From NCBI RefSeq assembly GCF_001590795.1, contig NZ_JXDL01000001.1:6351079-6410036 (forward strand): DNA of 58,958 nt. The letters are read 5' to 3'. The number at the start of each line of letters is the position of its first letter. Positions within the stretch are counted from its first letter, which is position 1. The translations under genes and the position numbers were made by a program. This stretch comes from Bradyrhizobium sp. AT1. GTDB taxonomy: Bacteria > Pseudomonadota > Alphaproteobacteria > Rhizobiales > Xanthobacteraceae. This document shows positions 17,925-26,323 of the stretch, piece after piece. Below the pieces are notes generated by a model. The model saw only the letters and a program-made list of their open reading frames with translations, ran no database searches and was not told the DNA's origin.

Positions 17925-18743
17925 TCAGGCGTGGTTCGATTGCCGTAGAAGTGCGGGACGATAGGGGGCCTGCGGATCGTCGTCCTCGTTCTCGGGGATG
18001 ACGCAGGAGCCGAATTCCTGCCTGATCCGCTCCATCTCCGCGATCCGCTCGTGCAAGCGCTGCAAATGCTCCGGCGACGTTGCCCGCCAGAATCGGAACG
18101 TGTCGGCCGTCAGCGGCACGAAGGCCGTGCCGAACAGCGTCGGCTCGGGAACGACGGTGCGTCCGAGCAGCAGGAAGCGATCGGCGCCGGAGACGACGAG
18201 GGTGGCATAGCCGCGGTTGCCGATCCGCCTGATCCCGTTCAGCGACCATTCGGCGAGCTTGCTGAAGTAAGGCTCCTCGCGCCAGCGATCGGGGCAATGG
18301 TCGTCGACCGTGACGTTCACGGCATCCTGGCTGAAATGCACGATGATGCCGGACTTCGCCGGGAACCAGTCGTCGTCGAGATGTCCCTGCAGCCAGGCGC
18401 AGACGAAGGCGCGGCACATCTGGGGGCGGCGATCGTAGATGGTGCAGCCGGTGCCGGTCTGCCAGTGCTTGCAGAGCTGGTTCACCGGCTTGTCGACGGC
18501 GGCCACCTCGAGAACGTCGCAGCAGGCGTTGCACGATCCGCATTCCCGAGGCAGCGGCGCTGCTTTCGGCAGGCCGATGGCACGAAAGCCCTGGCCGTCG
18601 CGGGCGAGCAGCTTCTGCTTCTCCAGCGTGTTCAGCGCGCGCTCGACTTTGAGCCGGGACAATCCGGTTGCGTCGATGACGCCTTTCATGGTCGTCGCGC
18701 CGGCCTCCACCGCGCGAGCGACCTGCAACGTCAACTGATCCAT
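17925..18743 (-). CDS. HTH plus YkgJ-type cysteine-cluster protein
   Basis: Starting at 18743 the protein has 272 residues; a longer ORF from 18848 adds a tail with no domain. Residues 1-55 look like a winged helix (TMKGVIDATGLSRLKVERAL). Then ECGSCNACCDVLEV begins a cluster with cysteines at 68, 71, 74, 75, 91, 100, 110 and 115, the pattern of the YkgJ family, believed to bind zinc or an Fe-S cluster. The C-terminal half is mixed and ends in an acidic tail (PENEDDDPQAP). The combination suggests a metal- or redox-responsive factor, but DNA binding is not proven. Confidence 0.65.
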   Translation of the reverse strand: MDQLTLQVARAVEAGATTMKGVIDATGLSRLKVERALNTLEKQKLLARDGQGFRAIGLPKAAPLPRECGSCNACCDVLEVAAVDKPVNQLCKHWQTGTGCTIYDRRPQMCRAFVCAWLQGHLDDDWFPAKSGIIVHFSQDAVNVTVDDHCPDRWREEPYFSKLAEWSLNGIRRIGNRGYATLVVSGADRFLLLGRTVVPEPTLFGTAFVPLTADTFRFWRATSPEHLQRLHERIAEMERIRQEFGSCVIPENEDDDPQAPYRPALLRQSNHA

Positions 18744-18977
18744 CTTCGCTGACTTGTTCTTTCGCCCGTCATCCGGCTGGCGCGAGCAGACAGGAACCTG
18801 CTGCCCGGAACCGGCATCCGAAAATAGCTGCTCGAGGCAGTTCGGCAACTTCCGTTACTTAAGGCCAGACCTCGCACGGATGCAATGTTTTCGCAAATCG
18901 AGGCACGGCTGGCGCCGCGTCAATCACCCCGCTCGACGCTCGGCCGCAACGTCGCCGACGTCGCTGAATGCGGCGCG

Positions 18978-20042
18978 CTATTGCGCGCCGGATCCGCCCT
19001 GCACGATCTTCTCGTTCAGCTTCTGATCCACGGTGTCGACCGTGCGGTCGATCTCGGGATTGGGCGCGCCGAGCTGATGCGAGATCAGCTTCACGAGGAG
19101 GTCGACGCGCTCGATGAAGGGCGCGCCGCTTGCTACCGCGCGTGCAGCCGATGACGGCTTGAGCAGGCTTTCGGCGGCCTTGGCGTATTTCGCGAACGGC
19201 ACCTGGTCCTGCGGATCGGCGCCAAGCTTGCGGGCGATCGCATCGACATGGTCGTAGATCGTCTGCGAGCGCTTGAGGTCGCCGTGCACGGCGTCGCGGA
19301 TCGACTGCGGCTCGTTCGGCGTGATGCAGCGGTAATTGCCGGTCAGCAGCATCGACCATTTCGCCAGCGGCACGAACAGCGAGTCGAATACTTTCAGCTT
19401 CACCGGCACGTCATGGCCGTCGAGCGTCACCGCGTCGATGTCGGCCTCCAGCTCGCGCAGCACCTTGTTGTGCTTCTCATCGGCGAATACCGATGCCTTG
19501 AAATTGGTGGGCAGGCCGACATGCAGCACGTTCGCGGCTTCTTCCGGCGGACGAAACGCCTGCGGGTCGGGCGAGCACAGCGTCACGAGGCCCGGCTCGA
19601 ACCGCTCCCACACCTGCGCATTGGTGTAGGCCTCTTCGAGGTCCATATCGGCGAGCGCCGGGATCCGCTTCAGATAGGGCAGGGGCGGCATGTTCATGAT
19701 CGACAGGCACGGCAGCTTCGCCGCGGCGATCTTGACCATGAGCATGCGGACGGTGTGGTTGGTGTATTGCGGCTCCTGCATCGCGAGGCCGACCAGATCG
19801 TAGCGGGAAAGGTCGACATTCTGCGGCGTCACGGCGTCGAGCTTGCCGGGCAGGTCGCGCGAGAAGATCGCCCGGTGCGCCGCCTCGTCGCGCAGCTTGA
19901 TGCGCACCTCGGTACCTTCGCGGTTGATCAGCTCCGCGGTCTTGGCGCGGCAGACCAGGGTCACATTATGCCCGGCCATCAGCAGCTTCGTGCCCAGCAA
20001 CGAGCCGTAAGAAGCCCCGAGAATCAATATGTTGCGCGCCAT
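18978..20042 (-). CDS. ApbA/PanE-like 2-dehydropantoate 2-reductase family protein
   Basis: Using the ATG at 20042 with GAGGGACGGA upstream, the protein has 354 residues. The N-terminal NILILGASYGSLLGTKLLMA is a nucleotide-binding Rossmann turn, followed by GHNVTLVCR with the residue pattern for the NADP phosphate. The C-terminal helical domain includes KWSMLLTGNYRCI, whose Lys sits where PanE has its catalytic lysine. It is longer than typical PanE (about 300). No pantothenate gene is adjacent, so it may be another 2-hydroxyacid or opine-like dehydrogenase. Confidence 0.65.
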   Translation of the reverse strand: MARNILILGASYGSLLGTKLLMAGHNVTLVCRAKTAELINREGTEVRIKLRDEAAHRAIFSRDLPGKLDAVTPQNVDLSRYDLVGLAMQEPQYTNHTVRMLMVKIAAAKLPCLSIMNMPPLPYLKRIPALADMDLEEAYTNAQVWERFEPGLVTLCSPDPQAFRPPEEAANVLHVGLPTNFKASVFADEKHNKVLRELEADIDAVTLDGHDVPVKLKVFDSLFVPLAKWSMLLTGNYRCITPNEPQSIRDAVHGDLKRSQTIYDHVDAIARKLGADPQDQVPFAKYAKAAESLLKPSSAARAVASGAPFIERVDLLVKLISHQLGAPNPEIDRTVDTVDQKLNEKIVQGGSGAQ

Positions 20043-20722
20043 ATTCCGTCCCTCTGACCATGTTTGTGATTTTGAGCCCCGGCCGTCATCCGCGGGCGAG
20101 TTGCCGGCATGTAAAGCGAAGTTCGCGGGGATGGCAACTGGGATAATGCATACAAGGGGGTGCCGATCTCCCCGCTTCGCGTCGGAACGAGCACCGCCGG
20201 TGCAGGAAATACCGTCATCCATAGTGGGATGAGCGGCGCATGCTCTGCGAGACGATTCGTTTCGGCAGAAATTCTAGAAGATCGCATTTGTTGCGCGGCG
20301 CCCAGCTCAACTGGTGTGACCGACGACAGTCGTCACCGATGAGGGGACAACGGCCGGGTTCTCGCGAGATCGTGATTGACCGCAGGGATACAGCCGTCAT
20401 GAAAATTCATGAGGATGCTGAAACGTTTGTGCCTCCTTGGTCATCTAACGCGGTCCAAGTTTTCCTCTGTCGGCTGCAACAAAATCTACAACTCGGAGCC
20501 GCAAAAATGGCAGAATGGCGTGGGGCCCTAACCAACGATCAGCAACGGAGCTGCAGCGTGACGAATGAGGTGAGCCGGATTGGATTTCGTATCCGGACCG
20601 GCTCGTTGACGACCGCAGTTTCGTCTAGCGCTCTGCTGAAAGTGCAGCCGGCAAGTCTGGGGAATCCAAGCCCTGATAATTCAAGTCTTGGTATTCGCTG
20701 ACTGCGCCGTCGGGGGACTGAC
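20043..20722. other. Intergenic region, no gene recognised
   Basis: The 680 bases hold the promoter area of the minus-strand reductase on the left and of the hydrolase on the right. A plus-strand ORF at 20240-20701 has no domain, a mixed composition and no Shine-Dalgarno, and is not accepted. The composition is slightly lower in GC than neighbouring genes. Confidence 0.4.
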
Positions 20723-21793
20723 ATGGAAGGTAATCATTGGCCTCATGGCTCGTGCGACGGCGCGGGTGCAAATCTGGCACGCTTGCGCCACCGCGCGTCC
20801 GAATTTTTCGATAGCCTGTCCGTCGCGGATCTGGTGCGAGAGAGGTCCAGGCATCTGTGGGTTTCGGACTGGTTGAGGGTTGCAGACGATTACCGGATCT
20901 CCGCCGAATCTGCGCACAGGGACGAGTCCGCCCCGATTGCCCTGGACGCGTGGCTGTGTTCGCTGACGGCGCTCGAAGTCGCCCGAAGTTTGTCTTCTCC
21001 GGGAGATCTCGCGGATGCTGACCTCTCAGACAGGCTCGATATCGGCCTGAAGGGCTTGGAGAGTGAGGTCGGCCCGGCGATCCAGCATGTGAAGATCGAC
21101 GGCCTTGATCAAGGGCCGTTGACGGGGCTCTTTCGGCCGGCATTCCGTCAGGAGCGTTCTCCCGCCGTGATCTGCATCGCCGACGAGGGGGTCACCCTGG
21201 GCGCGATGATGAGCAGATTGTCGCCGGCCATCTGCCACCGCAACATGTCGCTTCTGCTGGTTCATGCGGGCAATGCGTCCATCCGTCGCCCATTCAAGGC
21301 CGAGCATATGCTTGCGTGCTGGCTCGACTATCTCGCGGCTCGCCCGGACGTCGATACGCGGCGGATTGCGGTCTATGGCGAAGGAGCGGGCGCCAGTCAT
21401 GCGTCCCGTCTTGCCATGTCGGATCGCAGGATTGCTGCCGCCGTGTGCGACGGCGGCATTGCGGCACCGATCATGCGCCGGGCATGGCTGCGCGCGAGGC
21501 GTGGCGTCGCGCAGGCCGCGACCCCGCCGGATTGGCTGCAGCCGTCGCGCCGCATACCTTGCCCGCTTCTCGTGGTCGTCGGAAGTCGCTCGATGGTGTG
21601 GGAAGAGGACGCGCTCGCGCTGCAAGCCGGCTATCGGCAGGCCGGAGCTGACTGCTCGACTGTTGTGCCGACCTGCATTCCCCATCCACTAGGCGAGGTC
21701 GAGAATTTCATCGCTGTCGACAATTTCATTCTCGAATGGCTCGACAACAAGCTGGGAGCCGGCGGCCAGCTGGATTCTGTCACCCGTCTCTAG
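20723..21793 (+). CDS. Alpha/beta hydrolase-fold protein with altered nucleophile elbow
   Basis: The protein has 356 residues. A helical N-terminal part (to about 105) precedes an alpha/beta-hydrolase core: IDGLDQGPLTGLFRPAF, SPAVICIADEG, then RPDVDTRRIAVYGEGAGASH near residue 220. In this FrsA/dienelactone-hydrolase-like layout the elbow should read G-x-S-x-G, but here it is G-E-G-A-G, so the serine is replaced by glycine. CPLLVVVGSRSM and IPHPLGEVENF occupy the acid and histidine regions. It may be catalytically dead, or use another residue. It is convergent with a MarR gene 24 bases away. Confidence 0.62.
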   Translation: MEGNHWPHGSCDGAGANLARLRHRASEFFDSLSVADLVRERSRHLWVSDWLRVADDYRISAESAHRDESAPIALDAWLCSLTALEVARSLSSPGDLADADLSDRLDIGLKGLESEVGPAIQHVKIDGLDQGPLTGLFRPAFRQERSPAVICIADEGVTLGAMMSRLSPAICHRNMSLLLVHAGNASIRRPFKAEHMLACWLDYLAARPDVDTRRIAVYGEGAGASHASRLAMSDRRIAAAVCDGGIAAPIMRRAWLRARRGVAQAATPPDWLQPSRRIPCPLLVVVGSRSMVWEEDALALQAGYRQAGADCSTVVPTCIPHPLGEVENFIAVDNFILEWLDNKLGAGGQLDSVTRL

Positions 21794-21817
21794 ACGCGTC
21801 AGCCGCGCAACGGCTGG

Positions 21818-22297
21818 TCACGATGCGTCGATCGCCAGCAACCGCGCAGCCAGCCGCGCGTTCTTGGCAATCGTCGCAAGCGCGGCGTTCAACTCAGCCA
21901 GAGACTTCTCGTCGAGTTCGTTGAACATGGTCGAGTTCAAGGCGAGCTTCCTCTTCGACAGCTTCTCGATTTCCGTCGTGGCCTTTGCCGTCAGTGACAT
22001 CAGGACGAAGCGTGCGTCGTCCGCTGCCGGCCGCCGCGATAGAAAGCCGCTCTTTTCGAGGCTCTTGGTCTGGTTGGTCACGAAGGCCGGGTGAACGCGC
22101 AGCTTGTTTGCGATGTCGATCCCGGCGACGCCGCGCCCGTCGTCGAGTTCGGTGATCGCCATCAGGATCAGCCATTGCGGCTCGGTGATGCCGAGCAGTC
22201 CGGCCCAGCTGGTGTGGATGTTCTCCAGCTGCGAGTGAATTTCGACGACGTTCCAGATGAAGTCCGTAATCGCCCTGTCGAGTTTTTTCTCGATCAT
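21818..22297 (-). CDS. MarR-family transcriptional regulator
   Basis: The 159-residue protein has the MarR winged-helix arrangement: an N-terminal dimerisation helix, EPQWLILMAITELDDGRG, then GIDIANKLRVHPAFVTNQTK as the HTH (about 62-82), and SLEKSGFLSRRPAADDARFVLM as the wing (about 83-105). A C-terminal helix completes the dimer. It faces the porin gene across 538 bases, so it could control itself and a divergent transcript there. Confidence 0.87.
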   Translation of the reverse strand: MIEKKLDRAITDFIWNVVEIHSQLENIHTSWAGLLGITEPQWLILMAITELDDGRGVAGIDIANKLRVHPAFVTNQTKSLEKSGFLSRRPAADDARFVLMSLTAKATTEIEKLSKRKLALNSTMFNELDEKSLAELNAALATIAKNARLAARLLAIDAS

Positions 22298-22539
22298 GCC
22301 ACGTTGCCCCTCCCGTTTGGCGTTGATCCTTTTTTTATTGTTCTTGGATCAGTGTTCTATCGGGATATCGCGAGGACGTCTCCTATGTCGTGCCCGTGCA
22401 GGGGCCTCGTATGCGTCATCGTGGAAATGGTCTAAAGATTTGATACTTGCAAAAATCAATTAACTCAATTACGTCTCGGCCCACTCAATCTTTGCTGCTC
22501 TTGACCCTGTCGACGGACAGCGATGTGAGACCTCCAAGA

Positions 22540-22577
22540 AAGCCCTCGGGATGCCCCCTGAGGGCTTTTTACTTTTT
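22540..22577 (+). terminator. Rho-independent terminator without an obvious upstream gene
   Basis: AAGCCCTC (22540-22547) pairs with GAGGGCTT (22560-22567) around a 12-base loop and is followed by a T-rich tract (TTTTTACTTTTTATT) to about 22580. It reads on the plus strand, yet no plus-strand gene precedes it: the gene before is the divergent MarR regulator. It therefore ends a small RNA starting in 22298-22540, or insulates the porin promoter just downstream. The whole 22298-22835 interval is AT-richer than average. Confidence 0.75.
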
Positions 22578-22664
22578 ATTCAGTACGTTAGTTGGCCTCA
22601 CCGGTGCCTATGTTGCTTTGCGGCAACATCTCCCGCCGAACTTACAATTCACCAAATCAATAAA

Positions 22665-22693
22665 TTGAGGCTGTTGTTTTTATAAACTATACG
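22665..22693 (+). promoter_or_regulatory. Candidate sigma-70-type promoter of the porin gene
   Basis: TTGAGG (22665-22670) and TATACG (22688-22693) are separated by exactly 17 bases, giving 4/6 matches to each consensus hexamer. Start of transcription would fall near 22700, producing a 5' leader of about 135 bases. The leader contains GTGAGG...CCTCAC (22694-22729) and AATCCGGACC...GGATCT hairpins and ends with a strong GGAGGT Shine-Dalgarno at 22822-22827. Confidence 0.45.
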
Positions 22694-22835
22694 TGAGGCA
22701 CGACGGAGGGGGGGCACCTCACTGTCGTTTCAATCCGGACCTTCGGTGCGGATCTGAATTGAACGGAAATTATGAGGGTGAAGCGGTGTCCGCCGAGGAA
22801 GCCGAGCCCCCTGAATCGACCTGGAGGTTTACCTA

Positions 22836-24407
22836 ATGAAGTTGACGAAGACGCTTTTGCTCGGCTCGGCTGCCGGCCTGATGGCCGCCTCCGGGGCGTT
22901 TGCTGCCGATCTTCCCGTGAAGGCCAAGGCGGTCGAATACGTGAAGATCTGCTCGCTGTACGGCGCCGGTTTCTACTATATCCCGGGCACCGACACCTGC
23001 ATCAAGCTGGGTGGTTATCTGCGCGCTGAAGTCGCGTTCAACACCAACAGCAACTACGGTATCTCGAACGGCTCCCCGGCCGGCGCGCACAACCGTCTGA
23101 GCAACTACTATCAGATGCGCGCTCGTCAGGATCTCAACATCGACACGCGCACCGCCACCGAATACGGCGTCGTCCGTACCTTCTTCGACGGCGTGTTCAC
23201 CTGGACCACCGGCGGCTACCAGGGCTCCGGCTCGGGCACGGGCAGCACGGTCTATACCGGCAACCTCGGCCTCAACACCTCCGGCACCACCCCGGCGCTC
23301 GTTGGTTCGTCGATCAACGGCACCGACGGCAACACCTCGGGCGGTTCGCTCGGCGTGTACTACGCCTTCATCCAGTTCGCCGGCTTCACCATGGGTAAGG
23401 CCGTGTCGCAGTTCGACGCGCCCTGGACCAACTATCCCGGCAACAACATCGACAGCCTCGTCGGTGGTTCGGGCACCGTCACCGGCGTCAACCAGTTCAC
23501 CTACACCGCTGACTTCGGTCAGGGCGTGACGGCGTCGTTCTCGGCTGAAGACGCGACGGCCTATTACCAGGCCGGCAACGTGAACCTGACCGGCGCGACC
23601 GCCGGCGGCATGATCGGCGGCTCCTACGGCTCCAACGCCATCGGCGGCTCGCGTTCGCCGAACCTCGTCGGTATGGTCCGCGTCGACCAGGCCTGGGGCA
23701 TGTTCCAGGCGTCGGTTGCCGCTCACGACAACCACGTCGCCTACTACGGCGCCACCGAAGCCACCGGCCACCCCGACGACAAGTGGGGCTGGGCTGTCCA
23801 GCTCGCTCTGTCGATCAAGAACATCCCGACTGGTGCGGGTGACGTGATCAACATCCAGGGCGTCTACACCGACGGTGCGACCCGCTACAACTTCCAGAAC
23901 CTGGCGGGCAGCTCCTACTCGATGTTCGGCAACTCGAGCAATGCCTACCAGAGCGTCGGCTTTGCCTATGCTCCGGACACCGTGTTCGTCACGGGCGGCC
24001 AGCAGGAAACCGTCAAGACCTGGGGCTTCCGCGGTGCTTACACCCACAACTGGGATGCCTACTGGAACACCGCGCTGTATGGTGCCTACGCTCAGGCGCA
24101 GTACGGCTCGACTGCCAAGACCGCTCTCTGCGGTGCTGGCGGTGCAGGCGGCGTGTTCGGCGGTCTCGCCGGTGTCACGGGTTGTAACCCTGACTTCGCC
24201 GTCGGCCAGATCGGCGTGATCACCCGCTGGACCCCCGTCAAGAACCTGACGTTCTCGGGCGACCTGAACTGGACCCGCCTCGACCAGAAGTACTCGGGCA
24301 CGGTTGGCTATGCCGGTGCCGGCACGACGGCCAAGCCGGCCGCCCTGTACGAGCTGAAGGATCAGGACAGCATCACCCTGCTGCTCCGCGCCCAGCGCAA
24401 CTGGTAA
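22836..24407 (+). CDS. Outer-membrane porin of the rhizobial porin_2 family
   Basis: The protein has 523 residues. Residues 1-23 are a Sec signal peptide ending SGAFAAD. The mature N-terminus DLPVKAKAVEYVKICSLYG and GTDTCIKLGGYLRAE carries the paired cysteines conserved in Rhizobiales porins. The rest alternates aromatic-rich strands with Gly/Asn/Thr loops and ends in RAQRNW, the terminal aromatic needed for outer-membrane insertion. GGAGGT eight bases before the ATG, codon bias toward GGC/ACC/AAC and a strong terminator point to high expression. It forms trimers passing small hydrophilic solutes (family knowledge). Confidence 0.95.
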   Translation: MKLTKTLLLGSAAGLMAASGAFAADLPVKAKAVEYVKICSLYGAGFYYIPGTDTCIKLGGYLRAEVAFNTNSNYGISNGSPAGAHNRLSNYYQMRARQDLNIDTRTATEYGVVRTFFDGVFTWTTGGYQGSGSGTGSTVYTGNLGLNTSGTTPALVGSSINGTDGNTSGGSLGVYYAFIQFAGFTMGKAVSQFDAPWTNYPGNNIDSLVGGSGTVTGVNQFTYTADFGQGVTASFSAEDATAYYQAGNVNLTGATAGGMIGGSYGSNAIGGSRSPNLVGMVRVDQAWGMFQASVAAHDNHVAYYGATEATGHPDDKWGWAVQLALSIKNIPTGAGDVINIQGVYTDGATRYNFQNLAGSSYSMFGNSSNAYQSVGFAYAPDTVFVTGGQQETVKTWGFRGAYTHNWDAYWNTALYGAYAQAQYGSTAKTALCGAGGAGGVFGGLAGVTGCNPDFAVGQIGVITRWTPVKNLTFSGDLNWTRLDQKYSGTVGYAGAGTTAKPAALYELKDQDSITLLLRAQRNW

Positions 24408-24431
24408 GATCAGTCGAAGCATTTCGACGAG

Positions 24432-24462
24432 CACCCGGCGGGAAACCGCCGGGTGTTTTTTT
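24432..24462 (+). terminator. Rho-independent terminator of the porin gene
   Basis: CACCCGGCGG (24432-24441) pairs perfectly with CCGCCGGGTG (24446-24455) around a GAAA tetraloop and is followed by seven T residues (24456-24462). It lies 25 bases past the porin stop. Confidence 0.95.
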
Positions 24463-24495
24463 GCGCGCGTTAGGTGATGCTGGACGCTCCTTCCG

Positions 24496-24572
24496 CGCAA
24501 AAGATTCCATTTTAACGAAATTCGGTTTTGTCGCAAGTCTCGTCCATCCCGGCTCATCCGAGATGGGCGACC
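24496..24572. repeat. Dispersed repeat, second copy
   Basis: This stretch, containing CGAAATTCGGTTTTG and CATCCCGGCTCATC, aligns along its length with 4915-4990 with scattered substitutions. Both copies are intergenic and next to other repeat units. Confidence 0.65.
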
Positions 24573-24611
24573 TTATGCGTGGTTGGAAAAGCAAGCAGTC
24601 GCCCCTTGCTC

Positions 24612-24698
24612 CGTCATTGCGAGCGCAGCGAAGCAATCCAGAATCTCTCCGTGGAGGGATTCCGGATTGCTTCGTCGCAAGGGCTGCTCGCAATGACG
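24612..24698. repeat. Long imperfect inverted repeat (CGTCATTGCGAGC type)
   Basis: CGTCATTGCGAGC (24612-24624) is the exact reverse complement of GCTCGCAATGACG (24686-24698). Inner arms AGCGAAGCAATCC (24627-24639) and GGATTGCTTCG (24664-24674) continue the pairing, giving a stem of about 25 bp. This element is common between genes in many proteobacteria. The remaining 24699-24837 contains a GGGCCGGGGCCCAT-like fragment also seen near 5577 and no gene. Confidence 0.8.
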
Positions 24699-24837
24699 TT
24701 GAGAGAGCGCGCGCCAAACACTCCGCGGTGCGCCGGCAGGGCCGGGGCCCATCTCATCGCGCATGACCGTGTCGCCTTCGCGATCCCGGCTCAGTCCCGC
24801 AACGCCATAAGCGAATTCAGACGCCTCGCCGGCCGCG

Positions 24838-25473
24838 TCAGCCCTGGCTTGCGATCCGCGCGCGGTCGAGATGCTCTTCGATCTTGGGGCGGTCGCGGGT
24901 GCGCTCGAAGCTCGTGCACAGCAGTTCCGTCTCCTCGAGCGAGATCGGAGCGCGATACAACCGGCACATGAACTCGGCGCTCGCGCGTCCCTTGGAGGTG
25001 GCCGGGCTGCGCTCGGCGAGAAACATGCAGTCGCGGCAGATGCTGGCGTCGAGCCGCTGATGGGCCGCGTCGAGATGATTGAGCACCTCGCGGAGCGAGT
25101 CGCGCAACCTGACGCATTCGTCGTTGCCGAGCGCCGCGACCGCATTCACCACGTGATTGATCGGGTCGTGCTGATTGAGACACTTCTCGCCCTGCGCAGT
25201 GACGTGCAGGACGACAGAACGCTTGTCCTCATGCGACGGCTTGCGCACCAGAAACGATTTGCTCTCCAGCGTCTTCACGATCTGCGATGCAGTGGCTCTG
25301 GTCGCGCCGATGAAGCCGGCGAGCGCGGACGGCGTGCGCGAAAACCTGTTGGCGCGGCCGAGAAAGCGCAGCGCCATCCATTCCCGATCGCGCAACCCGT
25401 GCTGATTGCCTTCGAAATACCAGGCCCTCGCCGCCTGAACCAGCAGCTCGACGGCTTCCCGTGCCAATGGCAT
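24838..25473 (-). CDS. MarR-type winged-helix regulator with C-terminal cysteine cluster
   Basis: The protein has 211 residues. LRDREWMALRFLGRANRF and PSALAGFIGATRATASQIVK (about 48-67) form the HTH, with LESKSFLVRKPSHEDKRSVV as wing, as in MarR proteins. Beyond the usual length (about 150) a tail carries C146-x2-C149-x20-C170-x15-C186, suggesting a bound metal, Fe-S cluster or redox-active thiols. It is alone, with no target gene adjacent; its upstream region is the long gap 25474-26323. Confidence 0.75.
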   Translation of the reverse strand: MPLAREAVELLVQAARAWYFEGNQHGLRDREWMALRFLGRANRFSRTPSALAGFIGATRATASQIVKTLESKSFLVRKPSHEDKRSVVLHVTAQGEKCLNQHDPINHVVNAVAALGNDECVRLRDSLREVLNHLDAAHQRLDASICRDCMFLAERSPATSKGRASAEFMCRLYRAPISLEETELLCTSFERTRDRPKIEEHLDRARIASQG

Positions 25474-26323
25474 GAATCTACCCCGTCCCCGGAACTTCGT
25501 CTGCGGCGTCCTGAAGCCGCTGCCCGCCCTGTCCCGCGAATCCTTCGAACGACATCGAACGGTTGCAGCTGCCCGGCGAGCACGTCGCGTCGAACTCTCG
25601 TTCGAAGGAACGAATTGCAGTGCGCCCGATCTCGATCGCTCGGCGTCGCGTGCTCCGGAGTGAGAAACTGCGTCGTTGGCATGCCAACAGCGTCGTCGTC
25701 GCGCGGGGGCCCGAGTTGCCCTCGCCAGCAGACGATGGATCGGAATAGCTCAACCGAAGCCCCTGAGTTCAAGTCACACGCAGACGTTTCTTATCTTCCG
25801 CCGAAACGATGAATGAGCTTCTCAACAAAATCAAGTACAGACCCGCGCGAGCCCCAGATGTCGTTGCAAGCGAATGTAACGTTCAAGACAATCTTGTTCT
25901 TCGGGACACATGATAGTGAACGCAATACGTTGTGCGGCAAGCATCATGCACTCAACTCTGCGACGCTTTGATTGCGCGACATCTTGTTGTCTGTGTTCGG
26001 CGCAAACTGATCGAAGCTTGTGCATCGCGACGACGAGTCTCGACACGTCATCCACAACTTGTGCGTGGTATCGGAGAATCGATAAGGGAACTCGCAGGAA
26101 TTGCACGCGTCGGTTGTTGACGTCGCAACCGCGGAATCAGCCGCTCAGCCGCTGACCGGGAAGGCGGGCCCATGCCACGTGCGCTCCCGCCTTTCGATCT
26201 GGTCGAGCATTATCCGGGCCAGTGCAAAGCGGCTTTGCCTTGCGACAAACGCGGAACGCATTGGCGCGGGGATCGTGCTCAAAGAGCCGGCCCGATGGCG
26301 ATTCGTCGTGGCCGTATCGCGCC
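25474..26323. other. Long gap between the MarR gene and fliI
   Basis: 850 bases without an accepted gene. The composition is lower in GC than either neighbour, especially 25790-26100. The only ORF worth noting is minus strand 25831-26106, 91 codons from a GTG start; it is basic, Cys-containing and helix-prone but has no recognised family or Shine-Dalgarno. The MarR promoter must lie at the left end. No terminator hairpin is seen just after the fliI stop. Confidence 0.4.

Noticed and set aside
20240..20701. 153-codon plus-strand ORF before the hydrolase gene
   Set aside because: No recognised domain, no Shine-Dalgarno, amino-acid mix typical of chance translation; it lies in the control region between divergent genes.
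25831..26106. 91-codon minus-strand ORF with GTG start
   Set aside because: Basic and helix-prone but no family or ribosome site seen; kept only as a remark about the gap.
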